DNA of 64,000 nucleotides from Sorangium cellulosum (lineage in GTDB: Bacteria; Myxococcota_A; Polyangia; Polyangiales; Polyangiaceae): NCBI RefSeq assembly GCF_002950945.1, contig NZ_CP012673.1, positions 5,393,001-5,457,000 of the forward strand. Reading direction: 5' to 3'. Below the pieces are notes generated by a model that saw only the letters and a list, made by a program, of their open reading frames with translations, was not told where the DNA came from and did not search any database. Below, in pieces: positions 44,409 to 53,546 of the stretch (position 1 is the stretch's first letter; each line of letters begins with the position of its first letter). The translations under genes and the position numbers were made by a program.

Positions 44409-44556
44409 TCACGCCGCCGTGCGGCGGAATGTCAACGAAGGTCGACGTTTGCCCCGCCGGGCCTCCAGCGAGGAACCGGCGTGTTCAGGGGAGCCGGAAC
44501 AGCGCACCAGCGCAGGCCACCGCGGCGGCGCGGCGCGGCGCGGCGCGGCGGCCCGC

Positions 44557-46086
44557 TCAGCTGGCCGGCACGACGAGGATCTCGCCGGTCGTGTACAGCG
44601 CGGAGGTGTCCCATGCGAGCCCGGGGGCGAGCGGCAGGGCGATGTCCACGGCGGCGAACGTCCCCGCGAGCGCGCCGGTCCAGCCGAGCAGGACGACGCT
44701 GTCCCCGGCCTCGAACGACACGGGCTCACCCGCGGGGCGCACCTCCAGCGCGCCGTCGAGGATCACGTCCCCGTCGATCTGCAGCAGCGGCGCGGCGCCC
44801 GGCCCGGCGACGGCGATGCGCAGCGCCGCGCCCGGGCCCTGGCTGTAGCTGCCGGCGACGCCGGTCCCGGAATGGGCCTCTCCGACGACCAGCCGGCCGG
44901 CCTGCGTGTTCGCGAGATCGCCCACGAAGCTGCCGGTGTCGAGCCGCCCGCCCGCGAGCTCGAAGCCGCCAGCCTCGACCTCGATCGCGCCCGCGATCAG
45001 CGCGCCGCCGGCGAGGCGCACGGCGGGTCCCAGGTACGGGGCATCCTCGTACCCTGGCGGGGTCGCGGCCCGGAGCAGGCCGCCCAGGCGGACGACGCCG
45101 CCCCTCTCGACGAGGAGCGACGGCGCCTCGGCCCGGGCCGCGAGGATCGTCACGTCACCGCGGTTGATCCACGACGCGTGGACGCCGCCCACCTCGATGA
45201 AACCGAGGCCGAGATCCGAGAGGATCTCCGTTTCCGCGGTCACCACGGTTCCATACGCCCCGACGGTGAGCTCGCCGCTGCGGGCGGGCTCCTGCGGGCT
45301 GTAGGTGTCTCCGATCCGCAGCAGCCCGGTGTTGGTCCACGTCCCGCCCCAGCCGGTCACGTTCACGTGGCTCGCCCCTGCGTCCGGGAAGCCCACGATC
45401 TCGGCGTTCACGCTGGAGACCTCGCCCCGGTCGATGAGGAGCGCGCCGTTGCCGTACCCGCCCACGGCGAGCTCTCCGGTATTGACCCACCTCGTCGCGG
45501 AGCCCTCGACGCGCACCGTGCCGTCGCAGTACCGGCAGGCCCCGAGGCCGATGTACGTGTTGTCCGAGGAGAAGCGCGCGCCTTGCCGCAGCGTGAGCCG
45601 GCCGCTTCCATCCTGGCCGACGTAGGCGTCCTCTCGGACCGTCAGGGTGGCGTCGTATCCCTCGACGAGCACGTCGCCGGTGGCCAGGTCGCTCACGGTA
45701 ATGACGAGGTCGTCGGTGGTCACGCGGGCGCCCCGGCGGATGAGGACGTCGCCCGAGGCGTGCGGGAATCCGACCTCGATGACCCCGCGGTTGGTCCACG
45801 TCGAGCCGTACCCGGTGATCTCGACCGTACCCGTGCTCCGCAGCGCTCGCCCCACGGCAGCGCCGGCGGTGATCAACGTCCCGCGGCGGGTGACGGTCAC
45901 GCTGCCTCCGCCCGCCTCGTCCACGGAGCTCACCACGAGCGGGGTCGACCCGAGGTCCCAGGGATCGGAGGGGTTGTTGGGAGACACATTGCCCGAGACG
46001 GTCACGTCCGCGTAAGCCGGCCCTGCCGCGCCCGCGGCGGCCGCCGGGAGCAGAAACCAGAACACGTATCGGAAGCGCTGCTTCAT
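44557..46086 (-). CDS. Secreted beta-helix protein with STW-N-G repeats
   Basis: About 509 residues. ATG 46086 follows GAGGTG. Signal peptide MKQRFRYVFWFLLPAAAAGAAGPAYA. The mature part consists of beta-helix-like repeats around the pattern G-x-V-x-V-x-G-x-x-S/G-T-W-x-N-x-G-x-L-x-V-G, repeated at least six times (EITGYGSTWTNRGVIEVG, VRVEGSATRWVNTGELAVG, VNVTGWGGTWTNTGLLRIG). These resemble the repeats annotated as PEP-CTERM/autotransporter-associated. No autotransporter barrel, PEP-CTERM tag or LPXTG is visible at the C-terminus (ends GEILVVPAS). A secreted surface or matrix protein; the binding role is unknown. Confidence 0.65.
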   Translation of the reverse strand: MKQRFRYVFWFLLPAAAAGAAGPAYADVTVSGNVSPNNPSDPWDLGSTPLVVSSVDEAGGGSVTVTRRGTLITAGAAVGRALRSTGTVEITGYGSTWTNRGVIEVGFPHASGDVLIRRGARVTTDDLVITVSDLATGDVLVEGYDATLTVREDAYVGQDGSGRLTLRQGARFSSDNTYIGLGACRYCDGTVRVEGSATRWVNTGELAVGGYGNGALLIDRGEVSSVNAEIVGFPDAGASHVNVTGWGGTWTNTGLLRIGDTYSPQEPARSGELTVGAYGTVVTAETEILSDLGLGFIEVGGVHASWINRGDVTILAARAEAPSLLVERGGVVRLGGLLRAATPPGYEDAPYLGPAVRLAGGALIAGAIEVEAGGFELAGGRLDTGSFVGDLANTQAGRLVVGEAHSGTGVAGSYSQGPGAALRIAVAGPGAAPLLQIDGDVILDGALEVRPAGEPVSFEAGDSVVLLGWTGALAGTFAAVDIALPLAPGLAWDTSALYTTGEILVVPAS

Positions 46087-46195
46087 GACGGTCACCTCGC
46101 TGGAGAATACAGCCCGATCTTCTTTTACAAGATCGCTCCTCGCGCCGTGAACGGCATCTCCGTGACCCCGAGACGTGCAGCCGGGGCGGCACGTC

Positions 46196-46969
46196 TCAGC
46201 GCGGACGGCTGCGGAGGAGATAGAATACGTAGCTGTACGAGTGTGGGTCGCGCTCGTAGAGGCCGATCTCGCGATCTGCCTCGCGGATCGCCGCCGCGAG
46301 ATCCGGATCGGCCTCGGCCTCGGCGCGCAGCGCGTCGACGCGGCGGCGGAGCGGTCCGTAGTAGTCGTCCCACCAGGCGTGCTGGGGGAGGACGATCGTC
46401 TCGAGGACCTCGAAGCCGGCGCCCTCCGCCGCGGCCGTGTTCGACGCGATCGTGCCCATCGCCGGGTAGGCCTCGCTCCAGAAGGCGCGCGCCTCCGGCG
46501 ACGGCGCCTCGGAGATCCACGTCAGCTCCGTCACGGCCATGCGGCCGCCCGGGCGCAGGAGCGGGCGCCACGCCTCGAGCCCCGCGGCGAAGCCGAGCAG
46601 GTAGATCGCGCCCTCGCACCAGAGGAGATCGCAGCTGCCGGGCTGCTCCTCGAGCGCCGCGAAATCGGCCTGCACCGGCCGGATGAGGTGCGCGAGCCCT
46701 CGCTCCGCCGCCCGCCGCTCGAGCGCGGCGAGGTACGGCCCGTGCCGATCCACCGCCGTGACCTGCGCGCGCAGCGCCTCGGCCAGGACGAGGCTATGCG
46801 CGCCGGGGCCGCAGCCCAGGTCGAGGACGCGGGCGCCCTCCGGAAAGGGCCCGAGGCGCCGGAGCGCCTCGCGTGTCATGTCATCGCTCCCGGGAGCCTG
46901 CCGCGGCAGACCGTCGTGAACGCGGAAGAAGGCCCGATACAGGCTGTCGCTCATGGCGCTGTCGCTCAT
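46196..46969 (-). CDS. Class I SAM-dependent methyltransferase
   Basis: About 257 residues with a Rossmann methyltransferase core: motif I VLDLGCGPGAHSL, acidic motif AVDRHGPYL, then ADFAAL, SCDLLWCEGAIYLL and LRPGGRMAVTELTW. It resembles small-molecule or UbiE/COQ5-type methyltransferases in the second half (AFWSEAYPAMGTI..GFEVL). The substrate is unknown. Two starts, 46969 and 46954, encode a small repeat (MSDSA-MSDS), and neither has a clear Shine-Dalgarno. It is divergent from the OmpA lipoprotein gene. Confidence 0.8.
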   Translation of the reverse strand: MSDSAMSDSLYRAFFRVHDGLPRQAPGSDDMTREALRRLGPFPEGARVLDLGCGPGAHSLVLAEALRAQVTAVDRHGPYLAALERRAAERGLAHLIRPVQADFAALEEQPGSCDLLWCEGAIYLLGFAAGLEAWRPLLRPGGRMAVTELTWISEAPSPEARAFWSEAYPAMGTIASNTAAAEGAGFEVLETIVLPQHAWWDDYYGPLRRRVDALRAEAEADPDLAAAIREADREIGLYERDPHSYSYVFYLLRSRPR

Positions 46970-47193
46970 GGGGCCATGAAGCCGTGATGACCGGCCACGC
47001 ACAAGGGATTCTCGCGGTCGCCCGGCGAGCATCGATGAATACCGCGCCGCCTGCGCCGCGCCGGATGCGCGCCCGAGGCGTCCGGCGAGCGGCGGAGCGG
47101 CCGCGAAATGTTCCTCGGCAGAACTTGACGCGTGGCATCGGATGGGGTTGCTATGCGCCGCGGGGACGTAAGTACCCCCACGGAGACGCGACC

Positions 47194-47826
47194 ATGCACG
47201 ATTTTTGCGGTGTTCGACGCGCGACGGCGCGCTCGATCTCGAAGCGGCGGCCCGGCCCCTCGCGCGCGCGAGCGCGGGCCCTCGGCGGGGCGCCCTCCGC
47301 TGCGCGCGCCTTGCTCCTCGGCCTCGCGGTGGGTCTGCTCGGCTGCGGCGGCCTCACGACCTTCGAAGGGGGGAGGGCGTTCACCATCGCGGGCGACGCC
47401 CCCCGGCCGCCGGCGCCGCCGCCCCCGGAGCCCAAGAAGCGGGTCGTCGTGACGGAGAAGAAGATCGAGATCAACGAGAAGATCCAGTTCGATCACAACA
47501 AGGCGACGATCAAGCCGGAGTCGCACAGCCTGCTGGACGAGGTCGTCGACACGATCAAGAAGCACTCGCATATCAAGAAGATCGCGATCGAGGGCCACGC
47601 GAGCTCGGAGGGCTCGGAGGCGCACAACCTGCAGCTGTCCGACCGCCGCGCCAAGGCCGTGATGCAGTACCTCGTCGAACACGGCATCTCCGCCAGCGCG
47701 CTCACCGCCAAGGGCTTCGGCGCGTCGAAGCCCATCGCGGACAACGACTCCGAGGACGGGCGCGAGAAGAACCGGCGGGTCGAGTTCAACATCGTGGAAC
47801 AGGACCTTGCGAAGGCAGCCAATTGA
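47194..47826 (+). CDS. OmpA-family peptidoglycan-associated lipoprotein
   Basis: 210 residues. An Arg-rich n-region, hydrophobic segment and lipobox VGLLGC precede a Pro-rich linker (PPAPPPPEPKK). The OmpA domain covers about residues 90-205: KIQFDHNKATIKPESHSLLDEV, IEGHASSEGSEAHNLQLSDRRAKAVMQYL and NRRVEFNIVE. Note EGH-A-S in place of the more common EGHTD. It would anchor the outer membrane to peptidoglycan. GGAG lies upstream of the ATG. It is followed 64 nt later by a small AgmX-like lipoprotein in the same direction, probably one operon. Confidence 0.85.
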   Translation: MHDFCGVRRATARSISKRRPGPSRARARALGGAPSAARALLLGLAVGLLGCGGLTTFEGGRAFTIAGDAPRPPAPPPPEPKKRVVVTEKKIEINEKIQFDHNKATIKPESHSLLDEVVDTIKKHSHIKKIAIEGHASSEGSEAHNLQLSDRRAKAVMQYLVEHGISASALTAKGFGASKPIADNDSEDGREKNRRVEFNIVEQDLAKAAN

Positions 47827-47890
47827 GTCGAGCCGCAATGGCGGCCGTGGATCCTGTGCACGCGCGACGTTCGCTCGTGAGGAGGCGGAG

Positions 47891-48286
47891 ATGAAGCAGG
47901 CGCTTATCGTTTCATTCATGACGGTCGTTGCAGCCGCCGCGGCAGGCTGCTCCTTCGCCGTGCGGGACGCCGAGATGTACCGCAACGACACGGCCGCGCT
48001 CTTCGAGACCAAGCGGGCCGACATCAAGTCGTGTTACGACGCGGAGCTCAAGCGGAACCCGCGCGCCAAGGGCGACGTCACCGTGAGCTTCCTCGTGCTC
48101 GAGGACACCGGGCGCGTCGTGGATGTCGTCGTCGACAAGGCGAGCACCACCGCCTCCGACGAGATCGCGAGCTGCGTCGTGGACGCCATCGACGGGCTCG
48201 TCCTGACGCCGCCGGACGAGCGCAAGGGGAAGGGGAGGTTCACCTGGACCTTCGAGGCGGAGGCCGGCGCGCCCCCTCCGGCCTGA
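47891..48286 (+). CDS. AgmX/PglI C-terminal-domain-like lipoprotein
   Basis: 131 residues preceded by GGAGGCGGAG. Lipobox VAAAAAGC. The mature part has the pattern of the myxobacterial AgmX/PglI C-terminal domain (a TonB-C-like small fold): IKSCYDAELKRNPRAKGDVTVSFLVLEDTGRVVDVVVD, SCVVDAIDGLVLTPP and the final FTWTFEA. AgmX and PglI are linked to gliding motility in Myxococcus, but the domain is widespread in envelope proteins and does not prove a motility role. Probably co-transcribed with the OmpA lipoprotein upstream. Confidence 0.75.
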   Translation: MKQALIVSFMTVVAAAAAGCSFAVRDAEMYRNDTAALFETKRADIKSCYDAELKRNPRAKGDVTVSFLVLEDTGRVVDVVVDKASTTASDEIASCVVDAIDGLVLTPPDERKGKGRFTWTFEAEAGAPPPA

Positions 48287-48360
48287 GCTGATGAGCTGAG
48301 CCCCCCGGGGTGCGCATGCCGGGCGAGCTCGACCGGCGGGTCGGGCCGCGCGGCAGGCAG

Positions 48361-48530
48361 GACCTCTAGAGCGACAAACGGGTTGAACCCGTCTGAAACG
48401 AGCAGATTTTCGAACCGCCAAGGCGCCAAGGACGCCAAGAAGGAGAAGAAAATATCTTGGCGCCCTTGGCGCCCTTGGCGCCTTGGCGGTTCATCTCTCG
48501 TTCCTCAACGTGATCGGTGTTCTAGAGGTC
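48361..48530. repeat. Dispersed hairpin element, copy A
   Basis: A 160-nt element (48366-48525) begins CTAGAGCGACAAAC and ends GGTGTTCTAG. It shares nearly its whole length with copy B at 54344-54495. The core is a long palindrome of AACCGCCAAGGCGCC.. and its complement around an A-rich loop; this copy has one extra 9-nt CCCTTGGCG unit in the right arm. Flanks GACCTCTAGA/TCTAGAGGTC form a 10-bp inverted repeat. The right end supplies the stop codon of the gene at 48522-48980. There is no coding capacity, so it resembles a MITE/REP-like element mobilised in trans. Confidence 0.8.
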
Positions 48531-48980
48531 TGTGACCTCGACCTGGTCCGTCTCGGAGGCTCCCTCGGTGATGCGCAGCAGGCCGTCGATCAGGTGGCCG
48601 AAGACGTCGTCGAGGCGGTCGCCCCGGGGCGCGCCGAGCAGCGGCACCGAGTCTCCCCAGTCGCTGACGAGCATCGTCCCGGCGCCTTCCGGGGGCGGCC
48701 AGCGCAGGCCGAGGACCGCGCGCGTCCGGGCGCCGATCGCCAGCGCGTCGATGGAGCGGCCGCCGAGCGCGTCCCGCGCGCGCGTGAGCTCCTCGTGGAG
48801 CCGCCGCGCCGGGATCATCACGCGCCGGCCCCCGAGCGCCGCCGCGGCGCTGTGGAGCGCCTCGAACGCCTCGCCGGGCTCTCCGTCCTCGAGGTGGTGC
48901 TGGACGCTGTCCCTGAGCAGCGCGTACACGATCCAGCGCTGCTCGATCCACCCGCTCGGCCCGGAGAACGACAGGCTCAT
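48522..48980 (-). CDS. Hypothetical protein ending at a repeat element
   Basis: 152 residues; no family recognised. It starts MSLSFSGPSGWIEQRWIVYALL. A helical region (D-S-V-Q-H-H-L-E-D..A-F-E-A-L-H-S-A-A) is followed by a beta-rich region with V-L-G-L-R-W-P-P-P-E-G and a late D-W-G-D-S-V-P-L-L-G. There is no signal peptide or membrane segment. The TAG stop lies within the terminal TTCTAGA of dispersed element A, so the C-terminus may have been altered by insertion. Divergent from the DUF389 gene, 64 nt apart. Confidence 0.55.
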   Translation of the reverse strand: MSLSFSGPSGWIEQRWIVYALLRDSVQHHLEDGEPGEAFEALHSAAAALGGRRVMIPARRLHEELTRARDALGGRSIDALAIGARTRAVLGLRWPPPEGAGTMLVSDWGDSVPLLGAPRGDRLDDVFGHLIDGLLRITEGASETDQVEVTDL

Positions 48981-49044
48981 GGCGAAATGTCTAGCCCGGA
49001 AATCGTTTGAGATCAAAATGAATCCAGGCAGCTGACCGGCCCGG

Positions 49045-50811
49045 ATGGACCTCGATCGACGCGACTCCGCCCCTGGAATTCCCCTGCTCCCGTCCCCCGG
49101 GCCGCACCGGCCGGACGCGGCCGTGGCCTTCCAGGACCGCGTCGCGGCCGCGTTCGGCATCCAGCCCGAGGACCGCGAGGCCATCGTGCGGGGCATGCTC
49201 GAGCGGAGCGCGCGCGCGGCGGCCGGCTACTGGCTCCAGCTCTTCCTCGCGATGGGCATCGCCTATTTCGGGCTCGTGCTCGGCAGCGGGGCGGTCGTCA
49301 TCGGGGCGATGTTGATCTCGCCGCTCATGGGGCCCATCGTCGAGCTCGGGATGGGCCTCGCGATCGGCTCCCCGTTCCTCGCGATGCGCTCGTTCGCGCG
49401 CGTCGCCTCCAGCATCGTCGTCGTGGTCTCCTGCGCCGCGCTGCTCACGCTGACGCTGCCGTTCTACGAGGTGACGGCCGAGATCGCGGCGCGCACCTCG
49501 CCGACGGCGCTCGATCTGCTGATCGCGATCTTCTGCGCGATCGCGGCGGCCTACACCACCGTGCGGCCCGGCTCGGACACGACGTCGACCGCGGCGGGCA
49601 CCGCCATCGGCATCGCGCTGGTGCCGCCGCTCTGCGTGATCGGCTACGGGATCGGCACCCGCGCCGAGGACGTCGCGAGCGGCGCGGCGCTGCTCTTCAC
49701 CGCGAACCTCTGCGCGATCCTCCTGTTCGCCATCCTCTGCTTCCTGCTGCTCGGCTACAGCGCGGTCAGCACCGCGGAGCTCGAGCGGGCGGAGCTCGCG
49801 AAGCAGAAGCCGGGCATCATCCGCCGCATGGCGCGCGCCCTCCAGTTCTTCTTCGGGCTCCGCCACGGCTGGCTCTTCCGCGTGCTGATGCCGCTCGCGC
49901 TGCTCGGCGCCGTGTACCTGCCGCTGCGCGAGGCGCTCGCGCGCGTCACCTGGCAGGTGCGCGTGCGCACGGCGATCCAGGGCATGCTGGACGCGCTCCC
50001 GCAGAGCACGGTGCGCTCGAGCGTCTACGTCGACCACGGCAGCGTCGTGGTCCGCCTGGTGACGCTCGGGCGCGCCGAGGAGGCGGAGCGGATCGAGCGG
50101 GATCTGCGCGGCAAGATCGCCGCCGTCGCGGGCGTCGAGCCCAAGGTGGACGTGATCGCCGTGCTCGACGCCGGCGCGCTGAAGGAGGTGGCGGCCTCGG
50201 TGAAGGCGCAGTCGGCGCCCATCGAGGTGGTGCGGGAGGAGCCCGACCTCGTGCTCCTCCGGCGGGAGCTCGCTGCGTCGCTCGCGGGCGCGTGGCCGCA
50301 CGCCGCGGGGCCGCTCGTCGCGTGGCGCCTCCGGTTCCCGGAGAACGAGCCGGTCCTCGTGGAGGTCGTACACCTCGGGCCCGAGCTCGGCCTGCCGGCG
50401 GCCGACCTGCTGGGGCGCGCGCTGACGCGGGAGCTCGGCGCCGAGATCGCGGTGCAGGGCCGCGACGTCCCGCCCGAGCCGCTCGTCGCCGAGCCGGGCG
50501 GAGGGCTCGCCTGGTTTCCGAGCGCGGCGCGCGCGCTCGCCTGGGTGGGCGAGACCGAGGCGCTCCACGGGTGCGTCGAGGTGCCCGCACAGGCCGGCGA
50601 GAAGCCGGACCGGGAGGTCGAGGCGGTCACCCTGGCGCTGCGGTCGCTGCCGGGGCTGCCCGCGGAGCGCCTGCAGATCCGCGAGGGCGACCGGTGGCGG
50701 GCGGTGGTCTCGGCGTCGCCCTGCGCGCCGCCGCCGGAGGCCGCGCCGGGGGACGCCGGCGCCCCGGGGGACGCCAGCGCGGTCGCTCCGGGGAACGCCG
50801 GCGCGCGCTGA
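49045..50811 (+). CDS. DUF389 membrane protein
   Basis: 588 residues. About six transmembrane segments lie between residues 65 and 300, starting with LQLFLAMGIAYFGLVLGSGAVVIGAMLISPLMGPI, the DUF389 signature, and including AAAYTTVRPGSDTTSTAAGTAIGIALVPPLCVIGYG. A soluble C-terminal part of about 280 residues has two small alpha/beta-like modules and a Pro/Gly/Ala-rich end (P-G-D-A-G-A-P-G-D-A-S-A). The function of the family is unknown, although TIGR00341/TIGR00271-type members are presumed transporters. It is convergent with nhaA, 21 nt apart. Confidence 0.85.
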   Translation: MDLDRRDSAPGIPLLPSPGPHRPDAAVAFQDRVAAAFGIQPEDREAIVRGMLERSARAAAGYWLQLFLAMGIAYFGLVLGSGAVVIGAMLISPLMGPIVELGMGLAIGSPFLAMRSFARVASSIVVVVSCAALLTLTLPFYEVTAEIAARTSPTALDLLIAIFCAIAAAYTTVRPGSDTTSTAAGTAIGIALVPPLCVIGYGIGTRAEDVASGAALLFTANLCAILLFAILCFLLLGYSAVSTAELERAELAKQKPGIIRRMARALQFFFGLRHGWLFRVLMPLALLGAVYLPLREALARVTWQVRVRTAIQGMLDALPQSTVRSSVYVDHGSVVVRLVTLGRAEEAERIERDLRGKIAAVAGVEPKVDVIAVLDAGALKEVAASVKAQSAPIEVVREEPDLVLLRRELAASLAGAWPHAAGPLVAWRLRFPENEPVLVEVVHLGPELGLPAADLLGRALTRELGAEIAVQGRDVPPEPLVAEPGGGLAWFPSAARALAWVGETEALHGCVEVPAQAGEKPDREVEAVTLALRSLPGLPAERLQIREGDRWRAVVSASPCAPPPEAAPGDAGAPGDASAVAPGNAGAR

Positions 50812-50832
50812 GCGGCGTCCCCGGCCGCGCGG

Positions 50833-52239
50833 TCAATGCTCGGTCGACGTCTCGGCCTCGTGCAGCGTCTTGGCCGCGTCGGGCGCAGGGGCCGCCGGCA
50901 GCGCGAACCTGCCGGCGAGGAGGCCGATCACGGCCGCCGAGGCCGAGGCGACGAGGACGCCGAGCTTGGCCGCGGCGAGCTTTTCGGCGGCGTCGAAGGC
51001 GAGGCCGGCGATGAAGATCGCCATGGTGAAGCCGATGCCGGCGACGCAGCCCACGACGGCGATCCCGCGCCAGCCGACCCCGCGCGGCAGCGCGCAGACG
51101 CCGAGCTTGACCATCGTGAAGCTCGCGAGGAAGACGCCGATCGGCTTGCCGGCGACGAGCCCGAGCGCGACCCCGAGCAGGATCGTCGTCGAGGCGGCGT
51201 GGCCCAGGGAGGAGCCGTCGACGCGGACGCCGGCGTTGGCGAAGGCGAACAGCGGCATGATGCCGTAGGCGACCCACGGGTGGAGCGCGGCCTGGAGGCG
51301 GAGCACGGGCGGCACCGCCTCGATCTGGGCCGTCCTGATCCGCCCGAGGGGCCTCAGCAGCTCGTCGGCCCGGTGGCCCTCGCGATGGGCGAGCGCGTCG
51401 ACCTCGTCCACCGCGTCGCGGGCCGCGGAGAGGAACCCGTGGCTGCCGAACCAGGAGCGCGCCGGCGTCATCAGGCCGATCACGACGCCGGCGATCGTCG
51501 GGTGGACGCCGGCGCGGAGCATGCCCCACCAGAGGACGCCGCCGGGCACGACGTAGGCGGCGGCCTGCCGGACGCCGAAGCGCTGGAGCATCACCACGCC
51601 GAGCGCCGCGCCGGCGGCCACGAGCAGCCCGCTCCAGGCGACGCCCGACGAGTAGAACAGCGCGATGACGATGATCGCGCCGATGTCGTCGATGATCGCG
51701 AGGGCGAGCAGCAGCACGCGCAGGGCAGGGGGCACGCGCTTGCCCAGGAGGGCGAGCACGCCCACCGCGAACGCGATGTCGGTCGCCGTGGGGACGCCCC
51801 AGCCGTGCCGCGAGACGGCCGACGGGTTCAGGGACAGGTAGAGGAGCGCGGGCGCGACCATGCCGCCGATCGCCGCCGCGATCGGCAGCGTCGCGCGCCG
51901 GAGATCCGAGAGCTCTCCCTCGTGGATCTCGCGCCGGATCTCCAGGCCGACGACGAAGAAGAAGATCGTCATCGGCCCTTCGTTGATCCAGAAGTGGACG
52001 GGCTGCGTGAACACGAGCGCGCCGACGCCGACGGTGACCGGCGTGTGCCAGAGGTGCTCGTACACGTCGCCCCACGGCGAGTTCGCCCAGGCGAGGGCGA
52101 TGACGGACGCGACGAGCAGGACGAGCCCGCTGGCGGCCTCGACGTGGAGGAAGCGATCGAGCGGGCCGAGGACACGCTCGGCGATGCGGCGCGCGGGGGC
52201 CCAGGTTCCGGGAGCGAGCTTGGAGGGCGAGGGGTTCAC
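50833..52239 (-). CDS. nhaA: Na+/H+ antiporter NhaA
   Basis: About 468 residues from the GTG at 52239; an upstream in-frame start at 52329 adds a non-conserved leader. Family signatures are WINEGPMTIFFFVVGLEIRRE, WGVPTATDIAFAVGVLALLG, ALAIIDDIGAIIVIALFY (the paired transport aspartates), GVHPTIAGVVIGLMTPAR, MPLFAFANAGV and GIGFTMAIFIAGLAF. About eleven to twelve membrane segments. It exchanges Na+ for H+ at the inner membrane, for sodium and alkaline pH homeostasis. The loop between the two halves (about 275-335, rich in D, E, H, R) is longer than in E. coli NhaA. Confidence 0.92.
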   Translation of the reverse strand: MNPSPSKLAPGTWAPARRIAERVLGPLDRFLHVEAASGLVLLVASVIALAWANSPWGDVYEHLWHTPVTVGVGALVFTQPVHFWINEGPMTIFFFVVGLEIRREIHEGELSDLRRATLPIAAAIGGMVAPALLYLSLNPSAVSRHGWGVPTATDIAFAVGVLALLGKRVPPALRVLLLALAIIDDIGAIIVIALFYSSGVAWSGLLVAAGAALGVVMLQRFGVRQAAAYVVPGGVLWWGMLRAGVHPTIAGVVIGLMTPARSWFGSHGFLSAARDAVDEVDALAHREGHRADELLRPLGRIRTAQIEAVPPVLRLQAALHPWVAYGIMPLFAFANAGVRVDGSSLGHAASTTILLGVALGLVAGKPIGVFLASFTMVKLGVCALPRGVGWRGIAVVGCVAGIGFTMAIFIAGLAFDAAEKLAAAKLGVLVASASAAVIGLLAGRFALPAAPAPDAAKTLHEAETSTEH

Positions 52240-52532
52240 AGACCACCAGGAGGCGAACGGCGTCGCATGTGGGGGAAGGCGGCCCGACCGTCCCGTGAAG
52301 CCTGTCGCGGCGCTCCGCCGCCACGACACCCGGGCGCGAGCATACTCATCCAGCCGACCGAAGCCAGACCTAGCGTGCTCGCTTAGCTCGAGGCGCGCCG
52401 CATCTCCGCCCGGCAGGCGCGCCGCTGCTCCCGTGTCGCTGGTGCCTCGACCGACCCTCGCGCGGAGGGGATTCGACGTGCCGTGTGGAACGTGAGCAGG
52501 TATCGGCCCATCCTCGATCTCGGAGGTGATGG

Positions 52533-53546
52533 ATGACGCGAGGCGCTCTGGATCCCGCCGCGGTGACCAATTTCCTCGTCGCGCGGCACGGCGCAGCGCT
52601 GGGCGACGCGGCCGTCGAGGTGCGCCCGCTCGACGGGGGGCTCTGCTCGACCGTCGCGCTGGTGACCGCGCGGCCCTCGGGCGGCGCCGCGCCGCGGCCG
52701 GTCGCGTTCGTGGCGAAGCTCGCGTACGGCGACGCCGCGCGCGAGGTGGCCGTCTACCGGCGGCTCGCGCGGTCCGTCGCGCGCTGCTTCTCGCCCGAGC
52801 TGCTCGGTGCCCGGCGGCTCGGGCGGCGCCGCTGGCTCCTGTGCATCGAGCACATCGTGCCGGCGCACGCCTGGCCCTGGAGCGACGGCGCGCACACCGC
52901 CCGCGTGCTCGACCACCTGGCGCGGCTCCACGCGGAGGGGGTGCCGGGCGCCTCGCTGCCGGCGTGGGACTACGAGGCGGAGATCCTGGCCTCGGCGCGG
53001 GCCACCCTGGCGCTGGCCGAGCGCGTGCCCCGCGGCGAGGTCGCCTCGCTCGCCCGGACGTTGCCCGCGCTGCGGCGGGTCGTCGGCGCCCTGCCCGCGA
53101 CGCGGCGGGCGCTGCTCGCGTTCGAGCCGCTCGGCCGCGCCGTGATCCACGGCGACGTGCACCCGGGCAACGTGCTGGTCCGCGAGCGCGACGGCCGCGC
53201 GGACCCGGTGCTGCTCGACTGGGCGCGGGCGCGCGTCGGCTCGCCGCTCGAGGACGTGAGCTCGTGGCTCCAGGCCCTCGGCTACTGGGAGCCGGCGGCG
53301 CGGCGCCGCCACGACACGCTGCTCGCCGGCTACCTGGCCGCGCGCGGCCTCGCGCCCGCGCTCACGCGGCCGCTGCGCGACGCCTACTGGTCCGCCGCGG
53401 CGTCCAACGTGCTCGCGGGCGCGCTGCGCTACCAGCTCTCCGAGGCGATCCGGCCCGGGGCGGCGCCCGGCGCGCGCGCGGCCGCGGCCCGGAACGCGGC
53501 CGACTGGCTGCGGGTCATCCGCCGGGCCGACGCGCGCTTTCGCTGA
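52533..53546 (+). CDS. Aminoglycoside-phosphotransferase-fold kinase (APH family)
   Basis: 337 residues behind GGAGGTG. The APH/choline-kinase core is visible: AFVAKLAY (ATP-binding Lys), EVAVYRRL, catalytic loop VIHGDVHPGNVLV and metal-binding LLDWARAR (Asp-Trp), followed by LEDVSSWLQALGYWEP. Family members phosphorylate aminoglycosides, macrolides, choline, homoserine or other small hydroxyl compounds; the substrate here cannot be inferred and a resistance role is not implied. Its 3' end overlaps the convergent phosphatase gene by 32 nt. Confidence 0.8.
   Translation: MTRGALDPAAVTNFLVARHGAALGDAAVEVRPLDGGLCSTVALVTARPSGGAAPRPVAFVAKLAYGDAAREVAVYRRLARSVARCFSPELLGARRLGRRRWLLCIEHIVPAHAWPWSDGAHTARVLDHLARLHAEGVPGASLPAWDYEAEILASARATLALAERVPRGEVASLARTLPALRRVVGALPATRRALLAFEPLGRAVIHGDVHPGNVLVRERDGRADPVLLDWARARVGSPLEDVSSWLQALGYWEPAARRRHDTLLAGYLAARGLAPALTRPLRDAYWSAAASNVLAGALRYQLSEAIRPGAAPGARAAAARNAADWLRVIRRADARFR

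Noticed and set aside
44519..44556. Short run of GGCGC-type units between the KtrB and beta-helix genes
   Set aside because: Simple-sequence GC repeat with no longer unit or second occurrence; too little to call a functional element.
52533..53546. Aminoglycoside resistance gene
   Set aside because: Only the general APH fold is visible. The substrate cannot be inferred and no mobile or resistance context is present.
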